Source: JAKORR01 sp964608495
GTDB taxonomy: Bacteria > Armatimonadota > Zipacnadia > Zipacnadales > FEN-943
Reading direction: 5' to 3'
Assembly (NCBI GenBank): GCA_964608495.1
Contig: CAZSOQ010000013.1
Location: 1-39,657, forward strand
DNA: 39,657 nt
In this document: in pieces, positions 31,210 through 38,550 of the stretch
Layout: every line of letters starts with the position of its first letter
Numbering within the stretch: position 1 is the first letter of the stretch
Program-made: the position numbers and the translations under genes
Notes under the pieces: generated by a model
Told to the model about the DNA's origin: nothing
The model's database searches: none
The model's input: only the letters and a program-made list of their open reading frames with translations

Positions 31210-31605
31210 CTACTCGTCGGGCCAGTCAAAGCCGCGGCGCTGGGCAGGGGCGAGAAGGTAGGTAAGCGCGCCCGTCAGGACGATCAGCAGCCAGAACACA
31301 ACGCCCCCCAGCCACAGAAAGACAGGGCTGAACCCCAGCAGTGGCAGGACGGCGAGGACGAGCCAGAGCAGCCCCAGGAAGCAGCAGAGTCGGTCGGAGA
31401 AAGCCCGCAGCGCCGCCGGCCGTCGTCGCCGGCCGAGGCTGAAGATCATCGCCCCGAGGAGCAGGCCCACCAGGGCGCCGGCGGCCTCGGCCTTGAGGAC
31501 CCGAGGCAGGTCGGCCCCGAGCTGGGAGGCGAGGCGGCCGGCGAAGGTGGCGGGCAGGTGCACGCAGCCGGTCGCGAGCAGCACGAGACGCGCCAGCAGC
31601 TTCAT
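31210..31605 (-). CDS. small hydrophobic membrane protein of unknown function
   Basis: I do not recognise this 131-residue protein. The N-terminus MKLLARLVLLATGCVHLPAT is signal-like; A-T-G-C is not a proper lipobox, so lipidation is doubtful. Membrane helices are likely at about 41-58 (AEAAGALVGLLLGAMIFSL), 73-91 (LCCFLGLLWLVLAVLPLLG) and 94-117 (VFLWLGGVVFWLLIVLTGAL). A basic patch (GRRRRPAALR) between the first two should be cytoplasmic. GAGGG directly abuts the ATG, a poor ribosome site, so translation may be weak or the start may differ. It lies 125 bp after the cyclophilin-like gene on the same strand and may be the last gene of that cluster. Confidence 0.55.
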   Translation of the reverse strand: MKLLARLVLLATGCVHLPATFAGRLASQLGADLPRVLKAEAAGALVGLLLGAMIFSLGRRRRPAALRAFSDRLCCFLGLLWLVLAVLPLLGFSPVFLWLGGVVFWLLIVLTGALTYLLAPAQRRGFDWPDE

Positions 31606-31730
31606 CCCTCACACCCGCCCGGGCTTCCTGCGCCCAGTCGCAGGAGGGAAAAGGGAACGCGGCGAGGGCCGGCGTGGGGTGGACCTCAAGGACGATCAGC
31701 CCGGCTCGGTGGTTGGCCGTGCACGCGAGC

Positions 31731-32108
31731 TCAGTCGCCCGCCTGCTCGATGCGTACGCGAGTGCCGGCACGCACGCCGCGGAAGACCGTGGGGTCGCCC
31801 TCTAGGTGGCCGAAGACGGTGACGGGATCGGCGGGACGGATCTCGTCACCGATGCTCATGGGGGTCGGCCCGAAGAAGATGCAGAAGGCGGATCCGGGGG
31901 GCCAATAGCCCAGGTCGCCGGCGTCCACCGTCTCCTGGGGGACATCGGAGCCACAGTCCACGGGGATGCCGAAGTAGATCTCGTCGCCCCAGGTCTGCCC
32001 TCGCGCCTCGAGGGGCAGGGCGTCCCAGATGCCCTGGGCCGTCCGGGTGTCGTTGAGCAGGGCGTAAGCCTCCACGTCCCCCGCCACGATGCGTATGCGC
32101 TTTGCCAT
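31731..32108 (-). CDS. cyclophilin-like fold protein (TM1367 type)
   Basis: The 125-residue protein matches the small single-domain cyclophilin-like family (Cyclophil_like) throughout: KRIRIVAGDVEAYALLNDTR, TAQGIWDALPLEARGQTWGD, EIYFGIPVDCG, DAGDLGYWPPGSAFCIFFGP and TPMSIGDEIRPADPVTVFGH. The conserved T-W-G-D-E-I-Y-F and L-G-Y-W-P-P-G-x-A-F-C-I-F-F-G-P stretches are the family signature. The fold resembles peptidyl-prolyl isomerases, but the family is not known to have that activity; a small-molecule binding role is likely. GGGAGGG lies 6 bases before the ATG. It follows the TIM-barrel isomerase gene by 93 bp, so it may serve the same sugar-acid pathway. Confidence 0.85.
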   Translation of the reverse strand: MAKRIRIVAGDVEAYALLNDTRTAQGIWDALPLEARGQTWGDEIYFGIPVDCGSDVPQETVDAGDLGYWPPGSAFCIFFGPTPMSIGDEIRPADPVTVFGHLEGDPTVFRGVRAGTRVRIEQAGD

Positions 32109-32201
32109 AGCAGTCCCTCCCGCCGGCGGGGCGCGAGCGGCCCCGGCCGGGGCCGCTCGCCGAACCGGCCAGGTGATCAGCGAAGGGGCGCCAGGTCGGG
32201 A

Positions 32202-33035
32202 TCAGGCCATGAACTGCTGGAGGTGCTTGGCCCCCATGATGAAGCCTTCCTCGCGACCGACGGCGCCGTCCTCGTGCTCGATGCTCAGAACGCCGTTGAA
32301 GCCGGCCTTGCGCAGGCGAGAGATGTAGACGCCCCAGTCCACCTCGCCGAGGCCGGGGATGACGAAGCGCCACCAGCCGCCCGCCTGGCTGCCGACCCAG
32401 GCCTTGCGGTGGGCGACGATCTCGGTGTCCTTGGCGTGGGTGTGGAAGATGCGGCTGCCGAAGACGTCCACGGCGCGCAGGTAGTCAATGTCCTGCCAGA
32501 CGAGGTGAGAGGGGTCGAAGTTGAGGCCGAAGTTGTCGTCGGGGACGAGCTCGAACATCAGCTCCCACTGGGACAGGTTCTGGATGTTGGTGGCGCCCCA
32601 GTTCTCGAGGGCGAGCTTGATGCCCAGGTCGGCGGCGCGCTTGGCGAGCTCGCGGTAGAAGGGAGCGGAATCCTCGCGGATCGTGTCTTCCTTGGACTTG
32701 CCCGCCGGGGGCAGACCGGCGGCGCAGCAGAGGATGCCCACGCCCATGACCTGGCAGAGCTCGAGGAGCCTGCCGAGGAGGTCGCGGTTGGCCTGGCGCG
32801 CAGCCGGGTCGCTGGAGGTGACGTCCACGTAGGCGGCGAGGGAGGTGATCTCGATTCCGGCATCGGCGCAGACGGCGGCGACCCTGCGGGCCAGGTCCGC
32901 GTCGCCGGAATCGAAGTGGGCGCACTTGCCGGCGGCGCTTATCTCGAGGCCGCCGATGCCCGCGCTCTGGGCGAACTTGACCAGGTCCTCGATACCCACG
33001 TCCCGCATCGGTGCAGTCAACATTCCGACTTTCAT
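32202..33035 (-). CDS. sugar phosphate isomerase/epimerase, xylose-isomerase-like TIM barrel
   Basis: This 277-residue AP-endonuclease-2/xylose-isomerase-like barrel resembles IolE/IolI and ketose 3-epimerases. The metal ligands can be traced: Glu in IKLALENWGATN, Asp and His in FGLNFDPSHLVWQDIDYLR, His in RIFHTHAKDTE, and Glu in GVLSIEHEDGAVG. The N-terminus MKVGMLTAPMRDVGIEDLVK and GGLEISAAG are typical strand-helix repeats. GAGGAG lies 5 bases before the ATG. The likely reaction is isomerisation, epimerisation or dehydration of a sugar or inositol derivative; the substrate is not deducible. It lies between glycerate kinase and the cyclophilin-like gene. A second, more distant member lies at 34421. 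Confidence 0.88.
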   Translation of the reverse strand: MKVGMLTAPMRDVGIEDLVKFAQSAGIGGLEISAAGKCAHFDSGDADLARRVAAVCADAGIEITSLAAYVDVTSSDPAARQANRDLLGRLLELCQVMGVGILCCAAGLPPAGKSKEDTIREDSAPFYRELAKRAADLGIKLALENWGATNIQNLSQWELMFELVPDDNFGLNFDPSHLVWQDIDYLRAVDVFGSRIFHTHAKDTEIVAHRKAWVGSQAGGWWRFVIPGLGEVDWGVYISRLRKAGFNGVLSIEHEDGAVGREEGFIMGAKHLQQFMA

Positions 33036-33137
33036 GGCTTCTCCTCGCTCTCGACCTGAGATGTGCAGCCGCGCTGGCGGCTGCCTGAGGCGCCGGGAGC
33101 AGATGAACGTGCTCCGAGGCGCCCGATGCCGGGGCTC

Positions 33138-34289
33138 TCAGCGGCCGCCTCGACCGGCGAGGACGAGACGGACCACCTGCTCTCCGGCGGCCTGCAGGAA
33201 CTGCTTCGCCCTCTCGGGCTGCATTGCTTCCTCCAGCGTGATCGGGCCGGGCAGGATGCTGAAGACGGCCGCGAAGCCCACCGAGTATAGCGCCTGGGCG
33301 TCGAGGGCGACCGATCCTCCCAGCGCCACGACGGGGACGCCCACGGCGCGAGCGACGCGAGCGACCCCCGCGGGAGTCTTGCCGTAAGCGGTCTGCTCGT
33401 CAACCCTGCCCTCGGCGGTGATGACCAGATCGGCGCCGGCGACGAGGGAGGGCAGGTCCACGGCCTCGAGGACGATGTTCACGCCCGGCTCGAGCGTCGC
33501 GCCGCAGAAGGCCACCAGGCCCGCGCCGAGGCCGCCCGCGGCACCCGCGCCGAGCCTGTCGGCGACGGCCAGGCCTAGATCGCGCTCGATCACCGCGGCC
33601 ACGTGGCGCAGGCCCTGGTCGAGCTCCTCGACCTGCTCGGGCGTGGCGCCCTTCTGGGGCCCGTAGACGTGGGCCGCGCCCCGAGGGCCGTAGAGCGGAT
33701 TGTCCACATCGCAGGCGACGCGCACGCGGGCGGCCGACAGGCGGGGGTCGCGGTCGCGCAGGTCGAGGCGGGCGACGTCGCGCAGGCGTCCGCCGGTGAC
33801 GCGCTCGATGGGGCGGCCGGAGGCGTCGAGGAACCTCACGCCCAGGGCCTGGGCCATGCCGCAGCCGCAGTCGGTGGTGGCGCTGCCGCCGATGCCGACG
33901 ATGAGCCGGTCGGCGCCCTCGTCCAGGGCGGCGCGGATGAGCTCGCCGGTGCCGAAGGTGCTGGTGCGGGTCGGGTCGCGCTGATCGGGGGGCACCAGGG
34001 GTAGGCCGGAAGTGGCGGCCATCTCGACCACGGCCGTGCGCCCGTCGCCGAGGAGACCGAAGGCGGCCTGGACGGGCTCGCCGAGGGGCCCCTCGACCGA
34101 GCGGGTGAGGAGGCGGCCGCCGGTGGCGGCGACGAGGGCGTCCACGGTGCCCTCGCCGCCGTCGGCGAGGGGGACCTGAAGGATGTCGGCGTTGGGATCG
34201 GCGCTGCGGACACCGGAAGCGATGGCGGCCGCCACGTCCGCGGCGGAGAGGCAGCCCTTGAAGGAATCGGGGGCGACGACGGTTCTCAT
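33138..34289 (-). CDS. glycerate kinase (GarK/GlxK family)
   Basis: The enzyme phosphorylates D-glycerate, to 2- or 3-phosphoglycerate, and so feeds sugar-acid breakdown into glycolysis. The family opening MRTVVAPDSFKGCLSAADVA is at residue 1, then VPLADGGEGTVDALVAATGG, VEMAATSGLPLV, STFGTGELIRAALDEGADRL, IVGIGGSATTDCGCGMAQAL, the C-terminal DLVITAEGRVDEQTAYGKTP and GVPVVALGG. Length 383 is normal. The start at 34289 gives the standard N-terminus; the longer frame is a shadow. Its place between two TIM-barrel isomerases and downstream of iolB suggests that glycerate is an end product of this cluster. Confidence 0.94.
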   Translation of the reverse strand: MRTVVAPDSFKGCLSAADVAAAIASGVRSADPNADILQVPLADGGEGTVDALVAATGGRLLTRSVEGPLGEPVQAAFGLLGDGRTAVVEMAATSGLPLVPPDQRDPTRTSTFGTGELIRAALDEGADRLIVGIGGSATTDCGCGMAQALGVRFLDASGRPIERVTGGRLRDVARLDLRDRDPRLSAARVRVACDVDNPLYGPRGAAHVYGPQKGATPEQVEELDQGLRHVAAVIERDLGLAVADRLGAGAAGGLGAGLVAFCGATLEPGVNIVLEAVDLPSLVAGADLVITAEGRVDEQTAYGKTPAGVARVARAVGVPVVALGGSVALDAQALYSVGFAAVFSILPGPITLEEAMQPERAKQFLQAAGEQVVRLVLAGRGGR

Positions 34290-34420
34290 TGCTGACCTGC
34301 GCCTCTGCCCGTGCCTGCAGGCGTCCGCAGGGAGCGCGACCGACGCGGCCGGCGAGATCGCGGCGCCCTGGCCTGGCCGTCGCGAGGGCCCGGGCACGGG
34401 CTCTTGGCCTCGGGGCAACC

Positions 34421-35380
34421 CTACTCGAGCCGCTCCTCGACGCCCACCTCGGCCCAGGCGCGCAGCCAGGTGCGCTTGGTGCCGGCCCAGACCTGCTCGG
34501 GCGTCTCGGCGCCGATGGGCGCGACCTCGAAGGTGACCACGGGCTTCGGGGTGGGCACCTCCTGGCCGAAGTAGCCCGCATAGGTGAGGATCTCGATGAA
34601 GTCCTTGAGCTGCGGCCAGTCGTTCTCGCCGCCGGGATAGCCGAACCTGGGATGCTTGTCGCCGTAGGCCGGGTCGCCGTGGTCCACGTGCAGGCAGTTG
34701 CCGACGTGGACGTGGATCATGTAGGGAAGCGTGGTGCCGACGAGCTCGGCGGCGTCCTCGCCGAGGAGCGGGATGTGAGACAGGTCTATGGTGAGGCCGA
34801 AGTTGACGGCCTGCTCGCGCACGCGCTCGGCCAGCTCGGCGGCCAGGGCGCTGGGGCCGATCAGGCAGTGCTTCTCGACGTTGTCGTCGAACTGCTCGAG
34901 GCTGAGCCAGACCACGTAGTCGTACTGCTGGGCCTTGTCTATGGAGTACCGGGCGAGCTCGGCGCAGGAATCCACGAGCAGGTCCATCTCGCGCCGGACC
35001 TGGTCCTCGCCCTGGGGCATGGGGCCGCTGAGGGCGGCGCAGATGCGGGCGCCCAGCTCGTAGGCCGCGTCTATGGACTTCTTGACTTCCTCGATCGCGG
35101 CGCGGCGGGCAGCCTCGTCGGGGCTGTTGAGGCTGAGCTTGTTGAGCAGCAGCCCCGGCTGGGCGCCGACGCCGATCTTCACACCGGCCGTCTCGGCGAT
35201 GGCACGAAGCCGGGCGTGCATGCCGGGCTGCTCGCTTCGCCGCACCTCGATGACGTTGAGGAGCTCGTCCATCGCGAGGGCCTCGAAGCTCTCGGCGATG
35301 GGTCCCTCGTCGCGGATGACGGGGTACAGCATGAAGTGAACGACCCCGAGGTGCATCCTCTGCAGCCAGTCGTGGGACAT
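34421..35380 (-). CDS. sugar phosphate isomerase/epimerase, second TIM-barrel protein
   Basis: A 319-residue xylose-isomerase-like barrel. Likely metal ligands are the Glu in VVWLSLEQFDDN, Asp and His in GLTIDLSHIPLLGE, His in YMIHVHVGNCLHVD and Glu in PVVTFEVAP. Early segments (MHLGVVHFMLYPVIRDEGPI, VIEVRRSEQPGM) fit barrel strands. It is only distantly similar to the 277-residue copy, so the two probably catalyse different steps. AAGGAGG lies 9 bases before the ATG, and a 14-bp palindrome sits directly upstream of it. The gene follows iolB by 164 bp and precedes glycerate kinase by 131 bp. Confidence 0.85.
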   Translation of the reverse strand: MSHDWLQRMHLGVVHFMLYPVIRDEGPIAESFEALAMDELLNVIEVRRSEQPGMHARLRAIAETAGVKIGVGAQPGLLLNKLSLNSPDEAARRAAIEEVKKSIDAAYELGARICAALSGPMPQGEDQVRREMDLLVDSCAELARYSIDKAQQYDYVVWLSLEQFDDNVEKHCLIGPSALAAELAERVREQAVNFGLTIDLSHIPLLGEDAAELVGTTLPYMIHVHVGNCLHVDHGDPAYGDKHPRFGYPGGENDWPQLKDFIEILTYAGYFGQEVPTPKPVVTFEVAPIGAETPEQVWAGTKRTWLRAWAEVGVEERLE

Positions 35381-35397
35381 GTTCCCATGCCTCCTTG

Positions 35398-35411
35398 GGC
35401 CCCTAGGGGCC
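35398..35411. promoter_or_regulatory. perfect 14-bp palindrome next to the ribosome site of the second TIM-barrel gene
   Basis: GGCCCCTAGGGGCC lies immediately 5' of the Shine-Dalgarno AAGGAGG (35390-35396 on the complementary strand). It could be an operator or a hairpin that affects ribosome access. Confidence 0.45.
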
Positions 35412-35544
35412 GGCTAGTGTCGTCGAAGAGAGCCGGGGGGATTCCAGGCCTGGCGCCGTGGGGCCGCAGGCCTCCTCCTCGTGCCCGAGGGCGACGAGAG
35501 GTGAGGGGCGACGGCAGCCCGTGGCGGCGGGGGGCAAGGTCGGC

Positions 35545-36372
35545 TCAGAATCCCATCCCTCGAGCCATCTGCCCGGCGGCGTGGACCCAGGCGTGCCTGG
35601 CGTCGTCCCTGGGCCTCATGCGCCTGTCGGTGTAGGCGGCCAGCATCCACAGGTAGTATACCTGATATCCCGGAGCCGCGACGATGGGATGATAGGCGGC
35701 AGGGATGACCACGGTGTCGCAGTCCTGGACGATGTGGGCCTCGCGGAGGCTGAGATCGTCGTTGTAGAGGACCTGCACGCCGAAGCCCTGCCGCGGGTTG
35801 ACGCGGTAGTGGTAGACCTCCTCCATGCGGACCTCGAAGGGGTAGTCGTCCACGGTGTGCTTGTGGGGCGGGTAGCTGGACCAGTTGCCGGGCAGGTTGA
35901 AGGTCTCGCCGATGACGAGGCGCTGGGCCTGGGAGACGTTGTCGCCGATGATGGTCTGGACCTCGCGGACCCAGTTCCAGTTGCCGGCGCGCTTGCTGAC
36001 GACCTGGGCGGGGGTGACGACCTGGGGGCCGCCCTCGGAGGTGGAGGGAGCGGCGCAGATGGCCACCTCGCAGGCGCTGAGGGCGCGGATGGTGAGGGTC
36101 ACGTCGGGCGGCGACCACAGGCCCGTGGCGGGGCCGGAGAAGACGCCGGCGCGGCCGCCGAGCTCGTGGAAGCTCTGCTGGCCGCAGGTGACGTCCACGA
36201 GGCCGGACAGCACGATGAGGCCGAACTCCTTGCCCTTGGTCTCGATGGACATCTCCTCGCCCACGCCTCCACGCCAGATGAACAAGTCAATCAGCTCGTC
36301 GGCCGCGGCGTCAGCCACGCGGACGGTACTGAGCCCGGCGTCCAGGTCGCCGGGGATGAAGTAGTTGGCCAT
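35545..36372 (-). CDS. iolB: 5-deoxy-glucuronate isomerase
   Basis: IolB converts 5-deoxy-glucuronate to 5-dehydro-2-deoxygluconate in myo-inositol breakdown. The protein is a double cupin of 275 residues, the usual length. The C-terminal cupin has SSYPPHKHTVDDYPFEVRME with EVYHYRVNPRQGFGVQVLYN, where the two His of H-K-H and the following Glu are metal ligands. PAAYHPIVAAPGYQVYYLWM closes the site with another His. The start is the ATG at 36372, with GGGAGG 8 bases upstream; the much longer frame is antisense to the creatininase gene. No other classical iol gene is in the window. It is divergent from creatininase and leads a minus-strand row with two TIM barrels and glycerate kinase. Confidence 0.92.
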   Translation of the reverse strand: MANYFIPGDLDAGLSTVRVADAAADELIDLFIWRGGVGEEMSIETKGKEFGLIVLSGLVDVTCGQQSFHELGGRAGVFSGPATGLWSPPDVTLTIRALSACEVAICAAPSTSEGGPQVVTPAQVVSKRAGNWNWVREVQTIIGDNVSQAQRLVIGETFNLPGNWSSYPPHKHTVDDYPFEVRMEEVYHYRVNPRQGFGVQVLYNDDLSLREAHIVQDCDTVVIPAAYHPIVAAPGYQVYYLWMLAAYTDRRMRPRDDARHAWVHAAGQMARGMGF

Positions 36373-36555
36373 GTAACATACCTCCCGGCGCACGGTTCGC
36401 CTGGTAGGCCTGGACTCCTTCCCGGAGGGGATCGCCGGGCCGGGGAGGACCTGCGGGCCCGGGTGCCGTGGCGGCCGAGGGCGCGTGGCGGGAGCAGGAT
36501 TGGGCGGGTTCGTGCGGAAGTGGGGCGCAGGCTTGTCAGCTTCGGGACAGGTGAG

Positions 36556-37428
36556 GTGCATGCCTTGGAACCCGGGCGAGACACGGACAAGAGGCTCTTC
36601 CTGCCCTACATGACGCGCAACGAGGCGAGGGAAGCGGCGACGGAGGCGACCGTGCTCCTGGTGCCCGTCGCGACCATAGAGCAGCACGGCGACCACGCGC
36701 CCCTGCACACCGACATAGACAACTGTCTGGCGGTGTGCCTGGCGACGGCGCGGCGGGTGGACCCTGAGCCCAGGTGCGTGGTGGCGGCGCCCGTGTGGTG
36801 GTCCATCTCGCCCTTCGACCCGGGGCAGTACCCCGGCAGTATCCGGCTGAGGGAGGACGTGTTCAAGGAAGCGCTGGGGGATGTGGTGGAGTCGTACCTG
36901 TTCGGCGGCTTCCGGCGGATCGCTCTGGTGAACGGGCATGGGGGCGGGACGGAGTGGATGATCCCGGACGTGGTGCGGCGGGTGAACCGGCTGGAGTCGC
37001 GGCTTTGGCCCGAGCGCGGCCTGCCGCAGGGCTCGCGTGTGGTGACCTTCATGTGGACGGCCCTGCTCGAGGTCTTCGCCCAGGAGGAGTTCATGCGGGC
37101 TCGCGGCGACCCCGAAGGCTGCGCGGACTGGCACGGCGGGGACGTGGAGACAGCCCTGCAGCTCTACCTGCACCCGGAGCTGGTGGAGATAGAGCAGGCG
37201 GTGGTGGGAACGCGGCTGCAGCCGCTGGAGTTCGCGCCCTACGACATCGGGCATAGCTGGTACTGGCAGTACGTGATCGCGGGTTACCCGGCAGGGCCGC
37301 CGAAGGCGGGGGCGATGGAGGGGATCAGCGGTGATCCCAGCCTGGCGACGGCGGAGTGCGGGAAGCGGGTGTTGGAGCTAGCCGAAGAGGTCATCGGGCG
37401 TTTCGTCCGTGAGTTCGCCGGGCGATAG
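36556..37428 (+). CDS. creatininase family metal-dependent amidohydrolase
   Basis: Members include creatininase, a formamide hydrolase in riboflavin/F420 synthesis and MftE. The 290-residue protein shows VLLVPVATIEQHGDHAPLHT (Glu and His ligands), DIDNCLAVCLATARRV with its Asp, VVAAPVWWSISPFDPGQYPG, RRIALVNGHGGGTEWM (the N-G-H-G-G motif) and DWHGGDVETALQLYLHPELV with the H-x-G-x-x-E-T-like ligand Glu. The start is uncertain: GTG at 36556 keeps the expected N-terminal strand, while the ATG at 36610 would remove it. The real substrate is likely a cyclic amide or lactone-like compound rather than creatinine. It lies in front of a DUF4380 gene, 50 bp apart, and opposite iolB. Confidence 0.87.
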   Translation: MHALEPGRDTDKRLFLPYMTRNEAREAATEATVLLVPVATIEQHGDHAPLHTDIDNCLAVCLATARRVDPEPRCVVAAPVWWSISPFDPGQYPGSIRLREDVFKEALGDVVESYLFGGFRRIALVNGHGGGTEWMIPDVVRRVNRLESRLWPERGLPQGSRVVTFMWTALLEVFAQEEFMRARGDPEGCADWHGGDVETALQLYLHPELVEIEQAVVGTRLQPLEFAPYDIGHSWYWQYVIAGYPAGPPKAGAMEGISGDPSLATAECGKRVLELAEEVIGRFVREFAGR

Positions 37429-37478
37429 GCCGCGCTCGCGGGCGCCGGTGGCCGGCAAACTACCCGGGTGGTGTGGAC

Positions 37479-38492
37479 ATGCTCAAGGTACGAGACGGCG
37501 GTTGGATTCTGACCACGGCTGCTGTTGCGGCCGCCTTGGCTCTGCTGTGCTGCTTACCCCAAGGAGGTGTCGCCGCAGTGAACATCGAGAAGTGCGCCTA
37601 TGCCGGCTGGCCCAACTGCTACCGGGTCAGCAACGGCATCGTGGACCTCGTGGCCACGACCGACGTGGGGCCCCGGATCATCCGCTTCGGCTTCGTGGGC
37701 GAGCGAAACGAACTGAAGGAGTACGCCGAGCAGGTAGGCACGACAGGCGGCGACGAATGGAACATCTACGGGGGGCACCGGCTGTGGCACTCGCCGGAGC
37801 GCAAGCCGCGCTCCTACGGGCTGGACAACACGCCCATCCAGGCGGAGGTGCAGGGGGTGCGCCTGGTGCTGACCCAGCCGACGGAGCCGGGGACGGGGAT
37901 GCGCAAGCAGATGGTCATCGAGGTGTCGGCGGACAAGGCGGCGGTGCGAGTGACGCACAGGCTGCGCAACGACGGCGAGTGGCCGATCGAGCTGGCGGCG
38001 TGGGCGCTGACGGTGATGGCGCCGGGGGGCAAGTGCGTGGTGCCCTTCCCCCGCAGCGATGACCCGGCAGGGCTGCTGCCGAACCGCGGCGTGGTGCTGT
38101 GGCCCTATACGGACTGCACGGACGCGCGGCTGATGCTCGGGCGCTGGTACGCGACGCTGCGCCAGGACGAAAGGGCGCAGCGGCCGCTCAAGATCGGGGT
38201 GGTGCGGGCGAGCGAGGAGTGGATGGCCTACCTGCGCGACCGGAACCTGTTCGTCAAGCGCTACGACTTCGTGCCGGGCGCGGCGTACCCGGACTACGGG
38301 TGCTGCGTGGAGACCTACACGAACAGCGAGATGCTGGAGGTGGAGACGGTCGGGCCGCTGACCGTGCTCGACACCGGCGATGAGCTGGAGCACGTCGAGC
38401 GCTGGTATCTGCTGCGCGTGCCGAAGGCGGTGCAGACCGAGGAGGACCTGGACACGGTCGTCCTGCCCCTGGTCCAGCAAGAGACGCGCTAG
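37479..38492 (+). CDS. DUF4380 protein, secreted form with an alternative internal start
   Basis: From the ATG at 37479 the protein begins MLKVRDGGWILTTAAVAAAL, a signal peptide ending near GGVAA. The DUF4380 domain follows: CYRVSNGIVDLVATTDVGPR, WNIYGGHRLWHSPERKPRSY, WMAYLRDRNLFVKRYDFVPG, AAYPDYGCCVETYTNSEMLE. It shares the pattern V-K-R-x-D-F-x-P-G-A-x-Y-P-D-x-G-C-x-V-E with the lipoprotein at 7312 but lacks that protein's C-terminal domain. A very strong AAGGAGGTG (37561-37569) precedes an in-frame GTG at 37578 that would give a cytoplasmic protein starting at the domain. A GTG at 37473 is also in frame. It follows creatininase and probably shares its transcript. Function: sugar binding or modification, not established. 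Confidence 0.85.
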   Translation: MLKVRDGGWILTTAAVAAALALLCCLPQGGVAAVNIEKCAYAGWPNCYRVSNGIVDLVATTDVGPRIIRFGFVGERNELKEYAEQVGTTGGDEWNIYGGHRLWHSPERKPRSYGLDNTPIQAEVQGVRLVLTQPTEPGTGMRKQMVIEVSADKAAVRVTHRLRNDGEWPIELAAWALTVMAPGGKCVVPFPRSDDPAGLLPNRGVVLWPYTDCTDARLMLGRWYATLRQDERAQRPLKIGVVRASEEWMAYLRDRNLFVKRYDFVPGAAYPDYGCCVETYTNSEMLEVETVGPLTVLDTGDELEHVERWYLLRVPKAVQTEEDLDTVVLPLVQQETR

Positions 38493-38550
38493 GGCGAAGG
38501 CCGGGGACGACAGGCCGGGAGGGCGACAGGGCCGCGATCCGGCGCGCCGG

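Noticed and set aside
35458..36555. Upstream extension of the creatininase frame
   Set aside because: It is antisense to iolB. The creatininase N-terminal strand begins only near 36600.
36373..37254. Upstream extension of the iolB frame
   Set aside because: It is antisense to creatininase, and iolB has a proper start with GGGAGG at 36372.
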